From Ectocarpus siliculosus (Eukaryota > Sar > Phaeophyceae > Ectocarpales > Ectocarpaceae): 41,307 nucleotides of DNA. The translations under genes were made by a program, and so were the position numbers. The stretch's first letter is position 1. Each line of letters begins with the position of its first letter. Positions 22,371 to 34,434 of the stretch are shown piece by piece. The DNA lies in assembly GCA_000310025.1 (NCBI GenBank), contig FN649736.1, positions 1,791,552 to 1,832,858 on the forward strand, written 5' to 3'. Under the pieces are notes generated by a model. That model made no database searches, was not told where the DNA came from, and saw only the letters and a program-made list of their open reading frames with translations.

Positions 22371-23519
22371 TCCAGAGGCATGGAGGCAACAACAACCCAG
22401 TACAGGGCAATGATGCTCAGATGATGCTCAGTACATGGCATGGGAGAAGCACATGATGAAGCAGCAATGCTGCTTGATGGTAATTGCGGTTTCTCCTCGT
22501 AATTCAGAAGCAGGAACGTCGGACTCCTGCGCCCCCCCGTTGGCAGAACCCCTTGAAGGCAGTTCGCTTATATTGTTCCGCCTAAAGACTGGCGTATTTC
22601 CATTGGTCAGCCTGTTAGGGCGATCGTTCAAGATTCACACTTGTCTCGTTGAGCAGGCGCAAGACCAGCATTGCAGACTATAGCATGCCATAACTACACC
22701 TCGTCGAACATATGTGTGAGTAGGACAAACTAGACAGCATCTTCGTGTTACTAGCTCATTCGCGCGACTGGAGTTGGCGTCGATGACCCGGGACAACGTA
22801 ATGGGCTTGTTCCGGCGGAAAGCTGCTGCTAATGATGCCAGCAGCCAGGCGAAGAAATGGAATCGATGGTTCTTCGCAGACCGTAACAAGAAAACGAGCG
22901 CGTCGAACGGGGGTATGAAAGTAAGTTCGTGGAACGGGATCCAAGCACGGCTAGGCTCGTGTGTTGTTGTTGTTGTTGCTGTTAGAATAATCAGGTTATA
23001 CATAATCAAGTTCTTCGCCTCTACCGAGTTATGGATTGGTTGTTGCCCCGAACAGTTCAACAGGTGCTCCTCTGACTTACTGGGTGACGCGCGTGTGCTC
23101 ATGTTGCCGTGCAGCCGCAAAGAGCGGGCGCCCAGATAAATTGCTGCGTAGCCGGACGAAAGCTGTCCAGCCGGATGTTGGAGAATGTCAAGCCACCCGG
23201 GGTTACCAACTACATGTAGTCTCGCATATTTTCGACCGTCAAGTTGTGGATTTTGCTACAATATGAGCGCGGCATGAGTGTGGCATGTTGGGGTATTTAT
23301 ACCGAACGAAGCAACCGGACATTGTGTATCCAGCAGGACTTGGACGTTGTTCGTCGATGTAGAGGTGAGAAAACCGGGCTGAACTAAAAAACATGTGTCA
23401 GCCTTTCGTTTCTCTTTTGAGCGTCAGGGGAACGGCGATAGCGGTTTTTATACAATACCATAACTTTGCACGACATTTGAGAAAACGATCACCTGCACTT
23501 GACTGTTTTGGGGATGTAC

Positions 23520-24900
23520 TTCGCTCTCTTTGAACGTTTGCGTACGCACAACTTGACACTCATGCTCCGAAAAGCCCCCATCGGCGCTACAGAAGCGGAC
23601 TTTCTTCTGACACACCATCTCTCCCGACAGTGTTAGGCCCTCACGAATATGCCTGTGCCCAAGGATGTCGAGCAACTCCATTCTTTTCTCGGAGCCCTCA
23701 TCTAATACCGCAACTTCCTCCCCGACAGGCTACACGCATTCGGCCTCTGACTTATTTCCTAAAGAAACAGGTGAAGTTCCTCTTCACCCCATCCATGGAG
23801 CAAGTCGTTCGCGTCCTGTTGTCTAAGTTGGTCAACCCCCCTGTTTTGGTTTATCCAGATTGGGATGCCGCTTCGGACGGCTCGCGGCCTTTTATTTTTA
23901 CTGTAATGCTAGTAGCGATGGGTTCGGAGGGGCTCGAACAAAAACAACCGGATGACTCCATCCGACCCATCGTTTTCATCGGCCGAGCTACATTGAACTC
24001 CGAACGCCATTGGACTCCCCTCGATCTCGAGGCAGGTAGCATCGTGTGGTGCATCCAAAGACTTCGGGGTTACTTGTGAATGACAATTTCGCATTTTCAC
24101 CGACGACAAACCTCTTGAGCGTTTCGCCAAGGTGCGGGAGAACAATGCCCGCGTTCAGCAGTGGCTCGAATTTCTTACCGCCTACAAATGCACGCTCGAG
24201 TATCGCAAGGGTCCCGCGAATGGCAACGCTGATTCGCTCTCTCGCCTTCCGATCAATGCGGTCGAATGTGACCGATCTGATCGTAGCCGCTCGACCCCAG
24301 CTGATGATGAGGAGAACGTGTTTTCATCCGTTCTTGTAGCCTTACACCTTCCGGTCAACGGGGCCGCGGGTTATAGCTTGCGTGGACTAGTCCCGACTTC
24401 TCCGAATTCGATCTTGGGTGGGCTTGCCCTCTCTACGGCTGATTTAATCGATTTCGGTCGGCACGGTCCGCGTCTCCCGCCGCCAGGCCTTTCGCCTTCG
24501 TCTGGCGTCTGGAACATCGCTCCCTGGCCGTCCACGACTCTCGGTGTCCCGCCTCTTCGAGAATGCGCAATGGGCCTTCTGTCGTTTCGTCCGACTCTCT
24601 GCAGCCGTGTTGGGATGATGCTATTGCTCTAGAGCCTCGAGTCTCCGTCGACCGTCCCGCCGGCTTCCGCGCCACGTCGGACCCTCCACGGTACTCCAAT
24701 GATTTCCACGCAAACTCGCCACCGCAAGGCGGTCGTGGCAGGCAAGCTGCTCCCGCCTGTTGATAATGGATTCTCTGACGACCCGTTCCCCGCCTCCCAC
24801 ACGGATTTCCGTCGCGCCTCGACCGTTTCGACGGTCTACGACGAGGTCCTCGGCACCGTCGACGACACCAGTGCTGCCAAGTTCGGTTTCTCTACCACTC
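23520..24900 (+). mobile_element. Ty3/gypsy retrotransposon relic (end of RT, RNase H, linker)
   Basis: The reading begins with the end of a reverse transcriptase (LFERLRTHNLTLMLRKAPIG, then ADFL). It continues through the junction motif MPVPKDVEQLHSFLGAL, then the RNase H region with PPVLVYPDWDAASDGSRPF, RHWTPLDLEAGSIVWCIQRL and FLTAYKCTLEYRKG, ending in NADSLSRLP. This order is typical of Ty3/gypsy Pol proteins. Stops (near 23634, 23703 and 23749) and frameshifts (near 23900 and 24080) break it. After about 24240 the frame runs into a linker with no integrase. LTRs were not identified. It lies in intron 1 of kinase copy B and explains that intron's length (about 2.35 kb against 1.36 kb in A and 0.46 kb in C). 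Confidence 0.85.
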
Positions 24901-25859
24901 TAATTGTCATAGTTCTTTTTTTTCCTCGTTTAATCCGTAGTAAGTGAACAAGCACCGTGAAATATTTATTTACTCCCCTTTGGATAGCAGTTAGCCTGGG
25001 ACCACGGCAGGCAGTCGTCCGCATCAGGTGACCGAAAGCGGATGTTTGCAGGTAACAAGGAGGCAATACAAACCAACATCAAACAGCAACAAGAGAGAGA
25101 GAGGCGCCGAAAACCTCGTGGTGGAGAGATCAGCGGTTTCAACCGCTGAAGTCGAAGGAGGAGGTGCGGCGCAAGTTAAGGTGAAACAGTGAAATCAAGT
25201 CTCTCTCTCTAACAACTCCCGCCCGATGTATCCCTAGTCACCAAGCGCTCAATGAATCATGTTTCTTCTCCAAGGTACCGACCTCAGCAGGAGTAGCGGC
25301 AGTTGCTGCAAGTAAACCAAAATGGGGTCTCGGTGGTTTACGGCTCATGTCTGGCGTGATGGTGATGCCAACCTCATCTTGGCACACAGAAGGGTGAGTG
25401 AGGCCGATCATGATCCTTTGCTTAGGTCAAGCACGAGGTCCCAGCGGCTGATGCAATGAAAGAACAGCGTGTGTGCAGCATACTGCAGCCGGTGTAGCGC
25501 ATGCATGGTGCGGGTGCTGCCATACATTTACCCCGCTGCTCTGAAGAGAAGATGTGACGAGCTTGAACTTTTTTCACGCGTCGCCGCAATGGCGTTATTG
25601 AAAATACCCCATGTGTGCGCAATGTGTGGAGCACGTCGGACTCCAGCAATTGTATTCATAGCCAAAACACGCAGCTTGTTGCCGCAGAACCCCTTTCACC
25701 CACCATCGCGACATTGCTTGATCGCCTTCATAGGTGGCGTCGCGAGGACTGGGCCACCCCGGCCGACAGCAAGACCACCCCGGCTCTTTTCCTGAGAGAA
25801 AACGCCGAGGTAAAAACGAACTTCGGAAGCATCCGACGTAGACCAACAATACTGCAGTG

Positions 25860-26615
25860 CACCACAACAACCATGAGAACGCCGGGGAGCAACTATTTTC
25901 ATATTTCCGCTCCCCCACCTTCGGAATGGGTCAAGGTTGTAGAGGACGTATGGAAGGGGTTAGACATCGACGAAGATGAAACGCTGGAAACGGAGGGTCT
26001 ACAGGGGTTCAAGGAGAAGATATATGTTGCTTGTGCCGAGAGAGAAGAACGGAATCTAAGGAAAGAAACCAAGGATAAGGAGGATCTAGAAGTGTACGGA
26101 ATGTTGAAAGAAGGAATATGGTTCAAGGATTACCTACATGGACCAATGGATGCAGGGACAAAGCTTAAGGTTAAATTCAGTACCGGGGACATAGGCCTTC
26201 GAGAACGTCGACGAAGACATAGGGCGGTAGACGACGAAGACGACAAGTTCAAATGTGATTGCGGCTTCGAATGCGAAGACCGTGTTCATGTAGTCGCGGA
26301 ATGTCCGTGGTACGAAGAGGAGGAGTTAAGTGTACATGAATGAGCTGGGAAAAATACAAGGGACGTACAGGGAGATGTTTGAGGCATGGAATAGAGAGGA
26401 GAGGACGGTAGCTGTACTGGGGAGTAGGAAGTGGTTTGAAAAGGCGGGAAGGAATATCGTTAGGATAGACAGACTAGGGAAGACACTTTTGAGCCACCTT
26501 TGGCAAAGTAGGAAGGAACGATTGGCCATCGGTGATCGGTCCTGTGGGAACAATGCTCCGTCCTCTCGAGGACGCGTGGTCAATGGTCTAACCGCTAAGA
26601 CATGCAAAACATAAG
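25860..26615 (+). mobile_element. Non-LTR (LINE) retrotransposon 3' fragment
   Basis: An open frame to 26343 encodes a charged region ending in CDCGFECEDRVHVVAECPWY. This Cys-x-Cys-x3-Cys-x4-His-x4-Cys pattern is known from the C-terminus of LINE ORF2 proteins. The tail continues in another frame (MNELGKIQGTYREMF, then LSHLWQSRKER) and stops at 26612, so there is a frameshift near 26330. The reverse transcriptase and endonuclease are absent, as expected for a 5'-truncated insertion. It lies in intron 3 of kinase copy B. A poly-C run follows at 26622-26634, and no poly-A tail is seen. Confidence 0.72.
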
Positions 26616-26886
26616 AGTACGCCCCCCCCCCCCCACCTTCGAGAACGGCCCTGGTTCCTCTTCGATAATATTTTCCTCTCTCCTCGGGGGCGGGAAGGGG
26701 TTACAGGACGGGGGGTTTCGTTCCAGTAACAGTATTATCTGTTGTTTGTTTTTTGTTTTTTTGTGTGGTAGTGTGGTGTTGATAGAGCCTTAGCCTTTGC
26801 TGCTTGTGTGCTTTCTCGCGGATGCTGCCCTTCCCCGACATGTGAGGTCAGCCAAGTGTGTGTTGGTTGCGTGTAACGAAACAAGA

Positions 26887-26931
26887 GAACACCCCGGGAC
26901 GCCCCGAGATTTTGCCCCGGGGTGTTTTATT
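26887..26931. other. GC-rich hairpin
   Basis: AACACCCCGGG at the left pairs with CCCGGGGTGTT at the right, separated by about 20 bp, giving a stable 11-bp stem. It lies in intron 3 of kinase copy B, downstream of the LINE fragment. Its role is unknown; it could be the end of a small element. Confidence 0.55.
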
Positions 26932-29204
26932 TGTTGAAACCATTCCTCCCTGCCATTGAGAATATACCCGAGGCGTTCATCTTCCCTGAACGGTTCAAAC
27001 GCTACACGGGGCGTTCTCGAAGGGTGTTTGGGTGGCGTTACGTTCTGCCGATTGTCAACGGGTTAATAATCTCGCACACAAACCGCGTTGTCGTGCTGTG
27101 CTTACATCTGTACGAGCTGTAGCCAGGTACTCTTCACACTCGGTACTCCTAAGCAAGGTCATATGTTCATTATGCTTAGAGCTGAACCCCAAGGACCATC
27201 GAACACTGCTGGTATACTGTCCGCCCGCCGCGCCGGTTTCGCAGGCTTCTTCCGTTGTCGTGCTGGTGTCCGTGCTCTGTATGTGTGCCTTGCGATGGTG
27301 CAGGGGGAGGCTGGTAGCAAGGAAGGCACGTGTAACCACGGGAGCGGCACGAGGGGCTACTCTCGGAGGTATCGTGGAGGAGGATGCGCGCGTGCAGTCG
27401 CCTCCTGTTTCCAGTCGAAACCCAGGCGCGGGTGTCGTGGCGCCGGCGACTGGGCGCAGGGCAGTGCCATCAGGTCCCACGATCATATTGGAGATCATTA
27501 TGAGTAACCCGGGGGAGCAGCGGATATGGCGGCAGATGTGGCGGCGTCATCATATATCGCTGCCCTCAACGAACATTTGGAGGAGGAAGTAAAGGGGGGA
27601 TCGGCCGCGGAGGCCCCGATACCTGATGTGGTCACTTCTGCCGCGGTGCCCCTTGGAAGTGTAGATCTCCGTCAGAGGGGGGCGCGCTGCTACCTGCCGG
27701 CCCCCTCAATGGATACAGCCGTGGAGGGGAAGAAGGGGGACGGCAAGCCACGTTGGCCTTTGTTCTGATTCTTGCTCAACACCACCGATGTCCGCCATGA
27801 TGAAAAGGTATTTTAGTCACATTAAATAGCAAACCTTGGTGATGTCGAGCAGGGGTGCGTGGCAGTGTTGCTGACGGGTCTGTTTTGGATATCTCGGTGA
27901 TATGGAGGAGGTGGAGGAGGAGGAGGAGGAGGAGGAGGAAGAGTGGGGGGTGGGCTCGGCGCACATATTCACCGTCACAGCTAGGCACGGAGTAAAAGTG
28001 GGGGTCGCTGCGGCCAACTGGTCTCCTCGGCGTTCTGGAGAGGGCGGGAGAGGGTGGAAGCGGTGCTTCGACCTTCGGCAGAGCGTGGATGAGTATTATG
28101 ATACGACCACCAGGCGTGAGAGAGTGGAGGACTGCGATGAGTGGGTGAGGAATCGTGAGAGTACGGCGGAGTGGTGGATCGCCGAGGCAGAAGATTTTAG
28201 ACGTGGAGACGGCGGCTTCGTCGGCCGCTGTGGTCCAGAAAAAGGCACGGCACCAACGTGCCTTGGAAAAACTCTGTTCCGATTGGAAGGTCGGTGCTAC
28301 CTTCGATCAGACGATGTGGGCGGAGACGTCGGGCTTGGAGTGTCGTGCTATGGAGGCCGAGGAGCGTGTTAGAATGCTCGGTCACCGTCTTGAGGGGGAC
28401 GACGGCGGGTAAACTCTTGCAATCTTCGGTAGTGATTCTCTTATGTACGAAAGGGCACGTGGGTCACTATCATGTACCGTATGAAACCCCCCCGTCTATT
28501 TCTTCTGCTGAGAGCCGTTTTCGTGGACAGGAAACGACGGTATGATTCAGCAACCTCTTGCGTTTTGGTTTGGCAGCACTATAGCATCCTGCTAGGCGCA
28601 GCGATGGTCGCGTCTCTCCTTCATGAAATCAGATCACCATAAAGCAGCGCAAACGATGTTAGTATGTACATGAGTTGCACCATTAGGGTGTTGCCTTGTG
28701 TGCCTTGGGAGCTGTAGGACCGTGGCGATGCCGCACCTTACGTCCTGCTCCGTCCCGCCTAGCAAACGGGTTTCAGTTGTTGATCGTAAATGTTGTGTTG
28801 TACATTGATGTATAGTCTATGATGCACACCGGCGTCATTGGGTGGTGGTAGGCTGAAGTTCAGGAGCATCTCTGGTCCGAGAAATAGCCCAAACGTGAGG
28901 ACGTACGCACGGACATCGAACCCGACCTGTTGGCGTTGCAGAACATCGTCAGCGTGGAATCGATGGCGGTAAAGCCCGAAGCTAAGGGGAAGGTCGTGTC
29001 TCTGTGTTCCTTCATGAAGCGGTTCTAGACCCTGTAGTCCATTCTACATAGGTGCACCATCGGAGACCGTCGTTGCCAATGATCCGGGACAGTAGAGAAG
29101 GCATGGCATCCGCTGGCGGGGTGGGTATGCAGAGTACCACGCCTCTGCACACATCGCCATGGCTGCTCTCATCTACCCTCACGAACACGCGTACGAACGC
29201 AGTG

Positions 29205-29570
29205 AGTGGGTAGTTGTTTCCCGGCAGTGCAGCAACACACGACTCACCTGCGGTCTTCGTGTCAAGCGACCACCCACGACGGCTGGCGCACGAGACATCA
29301 TCGTCGACTCTTCCAGACGCACTGTATCGAAGCGGTTGTGCCCCAACACCAAGGACATGGCGCTGGCGTTGAGGGTATATTGTTGGCGAAATCTAATGTA
29401 CAGTATAGTTCCTGGTCGGAGGCACCGTCACTCACTTCGGCGACATTTTCCAGAAAGAAGCATGTGATGTGACCCCTCTGCCAATGCACCTCCACACTCC
29501 ACGACAGGCTCGCCAAAGCCTGACGTCTTAGCTCGTCAGGTTGGTCCATCTGCGAGACAATTTGTACATG
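29205..29570 (-). pseudogene. Inverted duplicate of kinase exon 5 (3' half) plus start of intron 5
   Basis: On the minus strand this encodes a relic of the region before and into the kinase N-lobe: DQPDELRRQALASLS, then FFLENVAEV, and a degenerate glycine-loop area. It matches copy A residues DRADEQTRQSALTSLS and FLANLAEV. The exon-intron junction is preserved: the minus strand reads GACCGCAG then GTGAGTCGTGTG at 29246-29248, against ACACAG then GTGAGCCGTGTA in copy A. It sits inside the broken exon 5 of copy B, so copy B contains this segment in both orientations. Confidence 0.7.
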
Positions 29571-30210
29571 AAACAAGGATTCATATCCAGTCCCCACATG
29601 ATGATGTGGACGGCAACCTTACAGCCTCCGTCGAAGATTGCTCCTCCTGCACGCACGATGGAAGTTTTCACCCTTCGTCCAAAACGCGTCGCGGCAAGGG
29701 CTTAAGAGCGTGAGCCCGTTTCATCGCTGTTACGTTGCCATAGGGAGCGACGATGAAGCGGGTGCAGGGTTCAGGGTCTTTTCGCACGGAGTCGGGGTCT
29801 TGACGCAGGGAGCTTGAACGGAGGGTCAAGCTTTGCCGGGCATCCAGGAGGGTCAACCCTTGACGGAGGCCGGACGTTACCGTCGATATATGGGACAGGA
29901 CATTGCTTTAGCTGTGCGTGCTGTGGTCGTGGAGATTGAATTGACCAATTTGACAAGCCGAGACGTCAGGCGTTGGGGGTCTGCGGTCTGGCTACAAGGA
30001 CGCAGAAGTGTACTTGAGGAGGGAGTATCGCCGAAGCGAGTTGGGTTTGTCCGAAAATGCCCTGAACACCAGCGATATGCCCTGTCGAGGCAGCAACCGC
30101 TTGGGCACGGAATATTAGGAATAGTAGATGATGACGCGAATGTTGTTGTCTGTTGCCATGAAGAAGATCGTCATAGAGATGATGCTGCTTCATGCGCGCG
30201 TTCGCGAGGA

Positions 30211-31593
30211 TAGATGAGAGCACATTTCGGACGTGGCAATGTAGTACCCGAATTGTCGACGCCACTCACCCACCTATCTAGTACGTTCACATGCCATCAG
30301 CTTGTTGGATGCAACCTACTAATTCCTCCCCCCCGGATGCGTCACTGAGAATATGGCCGATCGGGGTCTCCAGCGGCTAACGTTACATCGGCTGCTGACT
30401 GACTAGCATGAATGCTTTCGACGTCATTTCGGTCCAAGAATGATGAAGCCACCTGTGAAATTGGCGGTACAGACTTGGAGTATTGGGACATCTTGCTCAT
30501 GGCTATCCATTGTCGGCTTGTGCGTGAAGTCTATGGCATGAGGAAAGCAACACAGCGTGAGCGTGGCTGAGTTTTGTGTGATCACCTTGACTCATCTTTT
30601 CGATAAATCCTATCGGCAAATATATCAACACTTTTCGTGGGTCTACGGACATGGTTTGGATATGTTAGCCGTACGTACAAGTGTGACGCAGATGGTGTAG
30701 AACCTTTTAGGTAGGGGTACGGTGATGATGCATCGGGGCCCCCTTTTGTTGTGTGCAGCAGCCCTGCTGCCACTCTTCCTTTCTGAGCACGACAGCGCCC
30801 TGGGTACGGGCGTTGCCTCACCGTCTGAAGTTAATACACTACACAAACAATACCCGATAAGTACGCGGAGTACGGCCGACAAACAAACACACCGTGTGCC
30901 AGTGCATATCAACAGTACCCGCAATGCCTTGCAACCCAGTGAGAGAAACAGAGGTATAGGGCACCAAGAGATTCATTCGCCGTCACACAAGGAGCAGGCC
31001 GTGACTCAATCAATCACGCACCTGTTTGTCCTGCCACAGGGAACACGGCACGCCCCAACAAACGACTTAACAATCGTCTAAACCCAGTCGTGTGTAGCCC
31101 TACCCCACGTTATCTATTGCACACTTGGACACCAACTTTCTTGCCCTTCTCGTGTCTATCGTCCTATGAGACCCTGTCGCAACGATCTCTTAACGGTACA
31201 AAGATGTGAATTTCCTCAAAGAAAGGCCAGCGACGCCGCAGGACCGACCTATGGTACGCTACTGGATGTCTCACTGAAGTTGTCTGAAACGCGTCCTGCC
31301 GCGCGAGGAGAAACGAAGAACGATCCCATCGGGGAAAGTGTGCGAAACCCCCTAAGCAAAACAAAAAAAAATAAAACGAAACGCTCACATGGTGACCCGT
31401 GAATCACACACACTCATCTTTCCCTCGACCAGGTGGGTAAAGAAAAGCAGCATTGTATAGACTAGTCTACAGTAGCTCATCAGCTACATAGCGCGTGGTT
31501 AGATATGGTGGTAGGCTGAACGAGACAACATCTTGGTGTCACCAGCTCATTCACGCGACTAGAGCTGGCGTCGATAACCCGGGACAACCCCAT
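30211..31593. other. Spacer between kinase copies B and C
   Basis: No gene was recognised with confidence. A plus-strand frame from ATG 30725 to 31081 (about 118 residues) starts with a signal-peptide-like stretch (LLLCAAALLPLFL), but it has no recognised domain or conserved copy, so it may be chance. The part from about 31170 to 31300 resembles 7230-7350, upstream of kinase copy A. From about 31450 the sequence resembles the region just before exon 1 of copy B. Confidence 0.35.
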
Positions 31594-33130
31594 CTGGGCT
31601 TGTTCCGGCGGAAGGCTGCCACCGGTTATGGCAGCAACCGACGAAAGACGGCGTCGTCGGTGGTTTTCCGCTGGCTGGAAGAGAAAACGAGAGAAATATC
31701 GGAGGAGGAACCGAGAGGCAAGTACGCGGCTGGGCTTCACGCCCGTCTATCTCTGCGACTTCGGTTCCATGCGTCGTGATTTAGAATACATAGCCACCCG
31801 GGTTGACGACGTCGCCTCTACATTCAATTATTAAACCTCATTGTGCGGTGTGGGTGCCGAGCGGGACCTGCGAGAGGGCATACCCTCCGTCCTCCGTAGA
31901 CATGGTCTTACAACGAACTTCCAGCAGCAACAAGGGTAGACTTCTAACATGATCGCCGCAGAGAGAGGGAGGGAGGGGGGGAGGGATGGAAGGAGAGAGA
32001 GAGAGACGCCCGACCCCCGACCCCCGGTTCCTGGTCGAGAGAGCGGCCGTTTCAGCGGCCATGAGTCGAAAGGGAACATGCGGCGTAATTGCAACTGTTG
32101 TACAGTCTCTCCCTCTAACAACTCCCGACTCATTTGTCAGTCGTCAACCCGCCAACGCGCATCTTCATGTTTCTTAGCCTCAGCAGTAGTAGCGGCATCT
32201 ACTACCGCAGAAGACCTGAAGTGGAGGTTCGATGGGTGCGGCCGATGTCTGGCGCCATGGTGCTGCCAGACCTATCGTGGGACACACAGAGTGAGTGTGG
32301 CTGATCATTCTACTTTTTCTCAAGCAATCAAACACGAGGTTCCACCAGCCGATTACACCAGAGGAACGGATTGCAGTAGTCGTGAAGCCATCGTAGTATT
32401 CGAAAAACGTGCTGCCTGGCGATTGCGCCCCGCCGCTCAAGGGTAAATTAGAAGAACGAGGGCATCTTGAACAATAGCTTGTCCACACCCCACATGGCGA
32501 TGACCGTTTCTTGAATCCACATATGAAGCCAGACAGGCAAATGTGCAGCACAATGGACTCGCCCATCTGTTTTCGCAACGGTCTTCGAAAGTTGTTCACT
32601 CAGAACGGCAACAATGTATCGATCACCTTCTTAATGTATAAATAGGTGGCGTCGTCAGCTGCCAGAGGACCGAGACACCCTCGCCCGCACCAGCAGAAAA
32701 GGACCCCGTCTCTCTCCTTGAGACAAAACGCGGAGGTGACAAAGAAGCAGAGGATTGGTTGAGCGTGTCCGAGGCATTTTCACAGCCTAGCGTCGTAAAA
32801 GTGGCACGGCGTAGGGGCTTTGTGAAAGCTAGTCAAAACCGGGTCAGTAGCCCGGTTTCTGACAGGAGAAGCCCACGGATGCAACACCCGCCACATCGCC
32901 CACCGGCAAAGGACGAAACGGCCGGAAATCACCGAGCCGCGGGCTTATCAAGGGACGGGAAGAATGCCACCGTTTACACTATTAATAGTGCGGCGGGATA
33001 TATTTTCAAGCTCAAAGGCCAAGCGCCCTTTTCTCTACAGCAGTGATGCCCGGACACGCACTGGCGTACTTCTCTCTGCTATTGGCACTAGGGCAGTACG
33101 CCAGAGCGCAGCAGGGCATGCGCAGCATGC

Positions 33131-33279
33131 CTAAGCTTGTCCCTGAGGCTAGGTGGTGTCGTTGTCCATGTAGAATGCCGCGTCGCACCGGGCTGTCGGC
33201 AATAAAAATTGGCGTCAAATCGCTGCAGTCGTCCATGTTCAGCGAACCGAGCACGTCGCTGCTAGGGTTTGGCGCAAGC
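33131..33279 (-). pseudogene. Inverted copy of kinase exon 7
   Basis: The minus strand reads an intact acceptor (CCCCAG), then the exon with DVLGSLNMDDCSDLTPIF, matching NVLGALSMDDDSDLMPIL in copy A. It ends before a GC donor (GCATGC at 33125-33130, minus strand). Sequence homologous to intron 6 follows it in plus orientation (about 33330-33530) and leads into the plus-strand exon 7 copy at 33536. Confidence 0.7.
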
Positions 33280-33535
33280 CTGGGGAACAAGAACAAAACT
33301 AGAATGGTCCCGTGTGTGCGTTGTTGTCCAGGGTGGCGCTCCCGTGCGCTTAGTCTAGCGTCCTCGCCGAAAATGTCTCTACATGTATGAGTTTTCGCGA
33401 TCAAACAAGACCCGACTATGGAATACTGTCGTATGTCCATGTCCTCACCAAGGCCACACCTTTCACGGGCGGTGCATACGTTTCCATGCGACGTGACTAT
33501 GACGACCTTTGTTCGGTTTCGTGACTGTTCCCCGG

Positions 33536-33880
33536 GCTGGCGATAATCCAAAACAACAACGTGCTCGGTGCGCCGGCCGTGGATGACAACATCGATTTCA
33601 TGCCAATCTTGCCCATAGCTGGTTGCGACATGGCTTCGTACTTGGACAACGACAACTCTAGCCTGGGGAACCAACTGAGGCAAGCAGTGATACCCTGCCA
33701 CGCGCTGGTGTAGCAGGGCATGCGCTGCTTGCCTGAGGGTATTTCCATGGCCATGGATGTCGCTGTTCATGTGTGATGCCAAGTCGCATCAAGCGTTCGG
33801 CAACAGGATAAGCATCAAATCGCTGTTGTCATCCGTGGACAACGCACCGAGCACGTTGTTGTTTTGGGACCAGCGCCAGC
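33536..33880. repeat. 345-bp palindrome made of two exon 7 copies
   Basis: A plus-strand exon 7 copy (33536-33679) and a minus-strand copy (33733-33880) lie tail to tail. The 53 bp between them is also palindromic: GCAAGCAG at one side pairs with CTGCTTGC at the other, and ACCCTGC with GCAGGG. The unpaired loop is therefore only about a dozen bases. Both arms use GC (GCAAGC) at the exon 7 donor position and have lost the acceptor AG (CCCCGG). Confidence 0.75.
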
Positions 33881-34089
33881 CCGGGGAACAAGCACGAAAC
33901 GGAATGATAGTCGTCTCGTGCGTGCGTTGATGTCCAGGGCGGCGCAATCGCGCTATGTCGCGCGTCTATCATGGCGCCCTCACCGGGCACGACGCTACAA
34001 TAGTCTACGTGCGGTTGCCCGTAGACGCTTTCCCTACGGCTGTGTCTTCTTTCGATTCCGTGCACTGACTCTAGCTGCACTACTCTCAC

Positions 34090-34434
34090 CTGCTGGGTGA
34101 AGAGGTTCGACCACCTCCACTCCCTCTTCAGGCAGGCCATCAGCAGCACGACAGCCACCGACACCACGTCCTGTCCCGGTGCACCCAACTCCGGATCCGC
34201 CGACATGGTTTCGGAGGCCATCGCCCCCGCCGTGCCCATTCCCCCCCAACATCACTCTTACATCGAGAGTGGTGCCCGGGGAGAATGTGTACGGGGAGAG
34301 TCATGGCCTTCGAAACCATGTCTACTGATCCGGTGTTGGGTGCGACGAGGCATGATGTGTTGTCGATGGTTGTCGTGCTACTGACGACCTGCCGTAAGAG
34401 GCAGCGGAGGTGCTCGTGCCTCTACACTCGGCAG
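34090..34434. repeat. Head-to-head inverted pair of kinase exon 9
   Basis: The minus copy at 34090-34247 encodes GAMASETMSADPELGAPGQD, with intron 9 sequence continuing leftward. The plus copy at about 34256-34434 encodes MAFETMSTDPVLGATRHDVL. Both correspond to the MAFE and helix F region of copy A (MAFETMSADPVLGAPAQDVV). Donor GT sites are kept on both (34088-34089 minus, 34435-34436 plus), but the acceptors at the centre are lost. Confidence 0.75.

Larger units (their letters stand above)
22801..30210 (+). pseudogene. Kinase gene copy B, broken
   Basis: Exons homologous to copy A appear in the same order: exon 1 at 22801-22920 (120 bp, as in A), exon 2 at 25275-25393 (119 bp, as in A), exon 3 at 25734-25809 (an in-frame 15-bp deletion), exon 4 at about 27158-28408, and exon 5 from 28852. 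Exon 1 encodes MGLFRRKAAANDASSQ, and exon 4 starts with a comparable membrane segment (VVVLVSVLCMCALRW). Exon 4 has lost most of the 312-bp repeats, is frameshifted between about 27480 and 27530 and again downstream, and carries a GAG-codon run near 27910. Exon 5 has an in-frame TAG (about 28888) and many later stops; its relic resumes at about 29750-30210. No HRD/DFG exon was found. Gypsy and LINE relics interrupt introns 1 and 3. Exons 1-3 keep frame and splice sites, so decay seems to have started in exon 4 and beyond. Confidence 0.75.

Noticed and set aside
30725-31081. Small secreted protein candidate
   Set aside because: It has a signal-peptide-like start but no conserved copy, motif or splice context. 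Kept only as a note in the spacer annotation.
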